In this document: piece by piece, positions 59,015 to 64,000 of the stretch
Layout: each line of letters begins with the position of its first letter
Numbering within the stretch: the first letter of the stretch is position 1
Source of the DNA: Methylobacterium mesophilicum
Lineage (GTDB): Bacteria; Pseudomonadota; Alphaproteobacteria; Rhizobiales; Beijerinckiaceae
Reading direction: 5' to 3'
NCBI RefSeq assembly: GCF_022179445.1
Contig: NZ_BPQU01000005.1
Span: 1-64,000 of the forward strand
Length of the DNA stretch: 64,000 bases
The notes under the pieces: model-generated
The model's database searches: none
Seen by the model: the letters and a program-made list of their open reading frames with translations, nothing else
Told to the model about the DNA's origin: nothing
Program-made: the position numbers and the translations under genes

Positions 59015-60586
59015 CTACTCGACGATGAAGCCGACGCGGCCACGATAGGTGCGCCCGAGCGGGGCGGCGCCGACCTTGCCGTAGAGGCGGTTGACCTGCC
59101 CGAGCAGCACCGCCTGCCCGTCGGTGGCGTCGACGAAGTTGTCGTCGGGCCGGGTCACCTGCTTGGGCTCCATCGCCCGGGCGATGTAGGGGGTGCACAT
59201 GATCATCAGCTCGGTCTCCATGCGCTGGTAGTCCCGGGACCGGAACAGCGCGCCGAGGATCGGCAGGTTGACCAGGCCGGGCAGGCCGGTGATCGCCTGC
59301 TTGTTGACCTGCTGGATCAGGCCGGCGGTCATCATCACGCCGCCCGAGGGCAGCTCGACCGTAGTTTCTGACTTGCGGACCCGGGTGCCCGGAACGGCGA
59401 TCGTCGAATTGTTGAGCGTGTAGTTGACCCCCGTCTGCGGGTCGATCTCGGTCACGTCCGTGGCCACGCGGATCGAGATTCGGTTGTCCGCCAGCACGAC
59501 AGGCGTGAACGACAGTGAGACACCGTAGGGCTTGAAGGTGATGCTGGGTGTGCACAAGCCGCTGACCGGGCAAGAGGCCGAGGACGGTACCGGGAATTCG
59601 CCGCCGGCCAGGAATTTCGCCGCCTCGCCGGAGATCGCGGTCAGCGTAGGCTCGGCTAGGATGCGCGACACGCCCGCCTGTTCGAACGCTTTCAGTGTCG
59701 CCTGCAGAGAGAAGCCGGCCCCCTGGACGGATGCCGCGATCTGATTGCTTCCGGCTATGTTGCCGTTGATCGGGAAGGGCAGGGCGTTGCTCAGTACGTT
59801 CGGCACCATGGCGGGCACCTGTGTCGCCGAGGCGGTTCCGGCGCCGATGAGTTGTTGACCAAGGGTGCCGACCGGATTCAGCGCCGACCAATTGCCGGTC
59901 ATGTTGATCCCGAACTGCTTAAGCACGGTGCGGGACACCTCGACCACGGTGACGCGGAGCATCACCTGGTCCTTGTTGCGGATCGTCAGGTTGTTGATCA
60001 CCGCGCCCCGCGCCCCGGCCGAGACGCCGCCGCTCGGCGCACCGGTGGCGGCCGCGGCCCCGCCCAGGCCGACGAAGGCGTTGGCGATGTCGATCGCCTG
60101 CTGGGCGTCCGAGGAGGAGTTGACCGAGCCCGACAGCAGGACCGAGGCGCCCGAAGAGCGCACGTCGAAGCGACCGCCCGGGATGCTCTGGCCGAGCAGT
60201 TCGCGCAAAGTCCCGAGGTTCAGGTCCCGGGCCACGGTCACGTCGAGGGCGGCGATCTGGCGGCCCTCGGCGTCGAGGATGAAGATCGAGGTCGCGCCGT
60301 CGGCCATGCCGATCACGAACACCTTCCGGGTCGAGCGGACCACCGCGTTGGCCACCGCCGGGTTGGCGACGAACACCTCCTTGGCGTCCCGCGGCAGGTC
60401 GACGATCACCGAGCGGCCCGCGGTCAGCTCGACCCGGCGGGACGAGGCGGCCTCCGCCGAGCCGACGGTGAGCACCGGGGCGGGCCCGAGCGTCGGCCGT
60501 TCCTGCCCGAGGGCGGGGCCCCCGGCCACCAGGGCGAGCAGCGCGAGGACGCGCGCCGGACGGAGGAGGGTCGGCAGGTCGGTCAT
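59015..60586 (-). CDS. cpaC: Tad/type II-III secretin CpaC (RcpA)
   Basis: The outer-membrane secretin ring through which the Flp pilus passes. The 523-residue protein has a signal peptide (ARVLALLALVAGGPALG), an N-terminal BON/T2SS-like segment (VELTAGRSVIVDLPRDAKEVFVANPAVANAVV, residues about 50-82), then the secretin core with ILAEPTLTAISGEAAKFLAGGEFPVP and VELPSGGVMMTAGLIQQVNK...GLPGLVNLPILGALFRS, the classic secretin end. ATG 60586 is close behind cpaB, with five bases between them. Confidence 0.93.
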   Translation of the reverse strand: MTDLPTLLRPARVLALLALVAGGPALGQERPTLGPAPVLTVGSAEAASSRRVELTAGRSVIVDLPRDAKEVFVANPAVANAVVRSTRKVFVIGMADGATSIFILDAEGRQIAALDVTVARDLNLGTLRELLGQSIPGGRFDVRSSGASVLLSGSVNSSSDAQQAIDIANAFVGLGGAAAATGAPSGGVSAGARGAVINNLTIRNKDQVMLRVTVVEVSRTVLKQFGINMTGNWSALNPVGTLGQQLIGAGTASATQVPAMVPNVLSNALPFPINGNIAGSNQIAASVQGAGFSLQATLKAFEQAGVSRILAEPTLTAISGEAAKFLAGGEFPVPSSASCPVSGLCTPSITFKPYGVSLSFTPVVLADNRISIRVATDVTEIDPQTGVNYTLNNSTIAVPGTRVRKSETTVELPSGGVMMTAGLIQQVNKQAITGLPGLVNLPILGALFRSRDYQRMETELMIMCTPYIARAMEPKQVTRPDDNFVDATDGQAVLLGQVNRLYGKVGAAPLGRTYRGRVGFIVE

Positions 60587-60591
60587 GGGGA

Positions 60592-61419
60592 TCACGGCGT
60601 CTGCTGCCGCGCGACGCCGAAGCGCACGACGGTCAATCCGGGTTCGGGCGTCTGCGCCATCGCGGCCTCGCCTGGATGGGCTTCGACCGGCTGGGCCTCG
60701 GGGGGGCGTCCCGCATCCGCGAGGCTGCGCAGCGACAGCGACAGCGAGCCGACCTTCTGGGCGAGTGTCAGCGTCTCCGCCTGGGCGGGGGTGACGGCGA
60801 GCGTGGCGGTCTCGCCGGTGACGACGTTGGTGCCGTTCTTCTCCTGGATCAGCTGACCGATCGCCAGGACGCGGATATCGGTCAGGATGGTCTGGGAGAG
60901 CTGCACCTCGCTGTTGTTGGCGCGGGAGTTCGCGTCGTCGCGAAAGGTGCGGATCACGTCGACGCGGTCGTTGGGCAGGATGAAGCCGCCGGCGGAGTTG
61001 GTGCCGCGGCTGTCGGTGACGATGGCGACCGCGCGCATCCCGGAGGGCAGGATCGCGGCCATGAACCCGCTGTCGGGCCGGACCAGCTTCTGCGCCCGGA
61101 TCGGCTCGCCGGCGAGGAAGCCCGAACGCACGGATGCGCCGACCGTCTCGTCCAGCGCCTTCGCGTTGTCCTTGCGGCTGATGTAGCCCGCCGTCATCGC
61201 GGCGTCCGGCCAGGGCTGCCAGCGCAGGTCCGCGGCCCGCAGCACCTGGCCCATGGGCATGTCGGCGGCGGCCACCAGCACCTCGGTCACCGGAGGCGGC
61301 GGCAGCTCGGCCTTCGGGGCCGGCGGCGGCGGAGGCGGGTCGCCGCCGCTCATCAGGAAGGCCGCCCCGCTGCCCGCTGCGAGGGCGATGCCGAGGACGG
61401 CGAGACGGGCTGGATTCAT
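60592..61419 (-). CDS. cpaB: Flp pilus assembly protein CpaB (RcpC)
   Basis: A periplasmic partner of the CpaC secretin. The 275-residue protein begins with one hydrophobic N-terminal anchor (LAVLGIALAAGSGAAFLM), a Pro-rich linker, then a SAF domain (VLVAAADMPMGQVLRAADLRWQPWPD, about residues 47-72) and an RcpC-type domain with LPNDRVDVIRTFRD and LAIGQLIQEKNGT. It is first in the visible cluster; its promoter should lie in the 61420-61691 gap, where a less GC-rich AT stretch (TTATGGTTAAGGTATTATAAC at about 61490-61510) could hold it. Confidence 0.93.
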   Translation of the reverse strand: MNPARLAVLGIALAAGSGAAFLMSGGDPPPPPPAPKAELPPPPVTEVLVAAADMPMGQVLRAADLRWQPWPDAAMTAGYISRKDNAKALDETVGASVRSGFLAGEPIRAQKLVRPDSGFMAAILPSGMRAVAIVTDSRGTNSAGGFILPNDRVDVIRTFRDDANSRANNSEVQLSQTILTDIRVLAIGQLIQEKNGTNVVTGETATLAVTPAQAETLTLAQKVGSLSLSLRSLADAGRPPEAQPVEAHPGEAAMAQTPEPGLTVVRFGVARQQTP

Positions 61420-61691
61420 CGCATCGCCACGCGCCGGAGACGGCCGAATTGCCGTCCATCCCCGGACCCTGCGGGGCCATTCGTGTACTTATGGTTAAGG
61501 TATTATAACTGCCCCGGTCGGATACGGTCCGGAAACGGGGCGGTTGCCGGGTCGGTCACAACCGGCGCGATCTCTCACGCGCGGCTCAATCCTGGCCGTG
61601 GCGCAGCATCCGCGGCTGCAATAGTCTGCGCCCGAACCCGCGTCAGAATCGGGTGCTCGGATCATCCGGGCAAAACATGCCGGGGAGTGAC
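61420..61691. promoter_or_regulatory. Divergent promoter region of the cpa/tad locus and a substrate-binding protein gene
   Basis: This 272-base gap separates the divergent cpaB and substrate-binding protein genes. An AT-rich run near 61488-61510 (TTATGGTTAAGG, then TATTATAAC) stands out from the GC-rich flanks and is the likeliest place for the cpaB promoter on the minus strand. No gene or hairpin was found. Confidence 0.35.
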
Positions 61692-62927
61692 ATGATCAGG
61701 ACATTTGGCGGTGCGGTGCTGGCCACCGCCCTGGCTCTGGGCTCGGGCCCGGCGGCCGCACAGGGTGCCGCGGCCGGCGCCTTCTCGGGCAACGCGCTGC
61801 GCATCGGCGTGCTCAACGACCAGTCCGGCCTCTATGCCCAGTTCGGCGGCCAGGGCTCGGTGGAAGCCGCCCGGATGGCGGTGGAGGATTTCGGCGGCAA
61901 GGTCGACGGCGTGCCGATCGAGATCCTCGCGGCCGACCACCAGAACAAGCCGGACATCGCCTCGGGCATCGCCCGGCAATGGTACGACCGCGACGGCGTC
62001 GACGCGATCATGGAATTGACCACCTCGTCGGTGGCGCTGGCGGTCCAGGGCCTGTCCCGCGAGAAGAAGAAGATCACGATCACCACCGGGGCGGCCTCCA
62101 GCGACCTCACCGGCAAGGCGTGCACGCCCTACGGCTACCACTGGGCCTACGACACCCGGGCGCTGGCGGTCGGCACCGGCGGCGCGCTGACCCGGGCCGG
62201 CGGCGACACCTGGTTCTTCCTCACCGCCGACTACGCCTTCGGCTCGGCGCTGGAGGCCGATACCAGCCGCGTGGTGCTGGCCAACAACGGCAAGGTGCTG
62301 GGCAGCGTCCGCCACCCGCTCTCGAACCAGGACTTCTCCTCGTTCCTGCTCCAGGCGCAGGGCTCGAAGGCCAAGGTGATCGGGCTCGCCAATGCTGGGC
62401 TGGACACCTCCAACGCGATCAAGCAGGCGGCCGAGTACGGCATCGTCGAGGGCGGCCAGAAGCTCGCGGCCCTGCTGTTCACCCTCTCGGAGGTGGAGGG
62501 GCTCGGCCTCAAGGTCGCGCAGGGCCTGACCCTGACCGAGGGCTGGTACTGGGACGCCAACGACGAGACCCGCGCCTTCGGCCAGCGCTACATGAAGCGC
62601 ACCGGCCGGATGCCCAACATGATCCAGGCCGGCACCTACTCGGCGGTGCTGTCCTACCTGAAGGCCGTCAAGGCCGCCGGCACCGACGAGACCGAGGCGG
62701 TCAACGCCAAGCTCAAGGCGCTCCCGGTGGACGACGTGTTCGCCCACGGCGGCACGGTGCAGCCGAACGGCCGCATGGTGCACGACATGTACCTGTTCGA
62801 GGTCAAGAAGCCGGCCGAGTCGAAGGGCCCGTGGGACCTCTACAAGCAACTCGCGACCATCCCGGGCAAGGAAGCCTACGCGAGCCCGGCCGAGAGCGGC
62901 TGCCCGCTGACGGCGGCGGCGAAGTAA
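61692..62927 (+). CDS. ABC transporter periplasmic substrate-binding protein
   Basis: A 411-residue type I periplasmic binding protein of the branched-chain amino acid/amide (HAAT) family. It starts with a signal peptide (LATALALGSGPAAAQG). The body begins LRIGVLNDQSGLYAQFGGQGSVEAARMAVEDFGG, followed by IEILAADHQNKPDIASGIARQW, both typical of the family. GGGGAG precedes ATG 61692. No permease or ATPase gene follows, so it is an orphan receptor in this window. The ligand is unknown. A 264-base gap follows with repeats. Confidence 0.9.
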   Translation: MIRTFGGAVLATALALGSGPAAAQGAAAGAFSGNALRIGVLNDQSGLYAQFGGQGSVEAARMAVEDFGGKVDGVPIEILAADHQNKPDIASGIARQWYDRDGVDAIMELTTSSVALAVQGLSREKKKITITTGAASSDLTGKACTPYGYHWAYDTRALAVGTGGALTRAGGDTWFFLTADYAFGSALEADTSRVVLANNGKVLGSVRHPLSNQDFSSFLLQAQGSKAKVIGLANAGLDTSNAIKQAAEYGIVEGGQKLAALLFTLSEVEGLGLKVAQGLTLTEGWYWDANDETRAFGQRYMKRTGRMPNMIQAGTYSAVLSYLKAVKAAGTDETEAVNAKLKALPVDDVFAHGGTVQPNGRMVHDMYLFEVKKPAESKGPWDLYKQLATIPGKEAYASPAESGCPLTAAAK

Positions 62928-63191
62928 TAGGCGCTCTTATCGTGAGGCGAGGGCCGTCAAGGATTTGAAGGCCCTTGCTCTCGCAGAACGCGACGCGCTC
63001 CCTTCCCCGCACGGGCTACGATATTCTCACATCGCTGCCGGATTTGGGCCAAGGCTAACCCCAGACGCGTCTCCCTCCCCCGCAAAGGGGGGGAGGGAGA
63101 GCCGCGGTGTCTCCCGTGTGTTCTGCCGACCCGATGTGTGAATCCGCACGCTCGTACGGGAGAGGAGACCAGCGCTTTTCACCAGCGACGA
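62928..63191. repeat. Intergenic region with dispersed repeat elements
   Basis: A perfect-looking hairpin CTCCCTCCCCC...GGGGGAGGGAG (63072-63100) resembles an arm of the 186-bp element at 58.6-58.8 kb. The block around 63115-63147 (GTGT, GCCGACCCGATGTGTGAATCCG) matches bases 19041-19063, and CTACGATATTCTCACATCG (63018-63036) resembles a piece at 18949-18967. This is a mosaic of dispersed repeats shared with the gap near 19 kb. Confidence 0.6.
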
Positions 63192-64000
63192 TTAGGCCGC
63201 CCAGACCCGCCGGTACAGCGCCTGGATCTCCTCCGCGCTCGGCTCGAGCGGGTTGTTGGCGGGGGAGCCGGAGGCGAGCGCCTGCACGGCCATGGTCGGG
63301 ATCAGGGCCTCCCAGCGGGCCGGGTCGATCCCGTATTCCCGGGGGCCGGGCACGTCGAGGTCGTCGTTGAGGGCTTCGAGTTCCGCCACCAGGGCGTTGA
63401 CGGCGGCCCGGTCGTCGCCGTCGAGGCCGGGGATCCCCATGGCCCGGGCGCAGGCGGCGTAGCGCGCCACCGCGGCGGGGGCCGAGAAGGCGGTCACCAC
63501 CGGCAGCAGCATCGCGTTCGAGAGCCCGTGGGCCACGTGGAAATGCGCGCCGATCGGCCGGCTCATGCCGTGGACCAGCGCCACCGACGCGTTCGAGAAG
63601 GCGATGCCGGCCTGGGTCGCGCCGAGCATCATCGCCTCCCGGGCCGCCCGGTCGCTGGGATCGGTCCAGACCCGGCGCAGGTTCGGGGCGATCAGGCGCA
63701 TCGCCTGAAGCGCGAGCCCGTCCGAGAACAGATTGGACTTGCGCGAGACGTAGGCCTCGATGGCGTGGGTCAGCGCATCGATGCCGGTGTCGGCGGAGAG
63801 GCGCTTGGGCTTGGTCAGGGTCAGTTCGTAGTCGACCAGCGCGGCCACCGGCAGGTAGGCCAGCCCGATGCAGAGCATCTTCTCGTCCGAGGTCTCGTCG
63901 GTGACGATGGTGAAGCGGGTGGCTTCCGAGCCGGTGCCGGCCGTGGTGGGGATCGCCACGATCGGCAGGCCGGGCTCGTCCTGCAGGCGGGGCGCCTTGT
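63192..64000 (-). CDS. Iron-containing alcohol dehydrogenase, C-terminal part (start outside window)
   Basis: An NAD(P)-dependent, Fe2+-dependent (group III) alcohol dehydrogenase. The last 269 or so residues are present. Visible are GLPIVAIPTTAGTGSEATRF (coenzyme side), the D-ALTHAIEAYVS block and SVALVHGMSRPIGAHFHVAHGLSNAMLLP, with His residues that bind the metal. The C-terminal helical domain ends LYRRVWAA. Full family length is about 380, so some 110 residues lie past the window edge. The natural substrate cannot be told. Confidence 0.92.
   Translation of the reverse strand, partial: KAPRLQDEPGLPIVAIPTTAGTGSEATRFTIVTDETSDEKMLCIGLAYLPVAALVDYELTLTKPKRLSADTGIDALTHAIEAYVSRKSNLFSDGLALQAMRLIAPNLRRVWTDPSDRAAREAMMLGATQAGIAFSNASVALVHGMSRPIGAHFHVAHGLSNAMLLPVVTAFSAPAAVARYAACARAMGIPGLDGDDRAAVNALVAELEALNDDLDVPGPREYGIDPARWEALIPTMAVQALASGSPANNPLEPSAEEIQALYRRVWAA

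Overview
The window looks like a chromosomal segment of a high-GC alphaproteobacterium, most likely Methylobacterium or a close relative (Hyphomicrobiales). This assignment is inferred from gene content and order: a tuf / tRNA-Trp / secE / nusG / rplKA / rplJL / rpoBC backbone, a 2-methylhopanoid-type methylase, a GcrA-like zinc protein, FtrABCD iron uptake, a Tad/Cpa locus and alphaproteobacterial palindromic repeats. No phage, insertion sequence, CRISPR array or rRNA is visible.

1-17.4 kb is the translation/transcription core. It runs tuf (3' part), an exported DUF1444-like protein, tRNA-Trp(CCA), secE, nusG, rplK and rplA with a strong terminator, then an interruption, then rplJ, rplL, rpoB and rpoC with a terminator. 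The interruption (4.5-7.0 kb) carries a 97-residue GIY-YIG nuclease framed by four copies of a REP-like palindrome, and a B12-dependent radical SAM protein strongly resembling HpnP (hopanoid C-2 methylase). Transcription restarts at a good sigma-70-type promoter near 7.16 kb, ahead of a roughly 400-base rplJ leader.

17.5-36 kb is mixed housekeeping: a SleB-type cell wall hydrolase, a secreted repeat protein, an AcuI/YhdH reductase, a GreA-like factor, a LysR/WrbA divergent pair with palindromes in the shared promoter, Sua5, an acyl-CoA dehydrogenase / enoyl-CoA hydratase / SDR operon, a second B12-binding radical SAM protein, a chemoreceptor, CorA, two RNA methyltransferases (TlyA and a TrmA/RlmD-type enzyme overlapping by ATGA), an exported Cu/Zn superoxide dismutase and an acyl-CoA thioesterase.

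36-47.6 kb holds small proteins (including a Tyr/Arg-rich repeat protein and a YegP-like DUF1508 protein), a DEAD-box helicase with a Gly/Arg/Gln-rich tail, an orphan AbrB-type antitoxin, an OPT transporter, tRNA-Leu(GAG), a TetR/SGNH-esterase divergent pair, a stand-alone FliN-like protein, LipB, and a large fused porin (Omp25-like barrel plus OprB).

47.7-52.8 kb carries a four-gene ferrous iron uptake operon in the order ftrA-ftrB-ftrD-ftrC, divergent from the fused porin, then an SseA-type sulfurtransferase and a truncated GcrA-like protein. 52.8-61.4 kb is a Tad/Cpa secretion and pilus locus on the minus strand (cpaB, cpaC, cpaD, cpaE, cpaF/tadA, tadB, tadC). It is split between cpaC and cpaD by a 186-bp element with 27-bp perfect terminal inverted repeats, and no pilin or prepilin peptidase gene is in the window. 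The window ends with an ABC-transporter substrate-binding protein and the C-terminal part of an iron-containing alcohol dehydrogenase.
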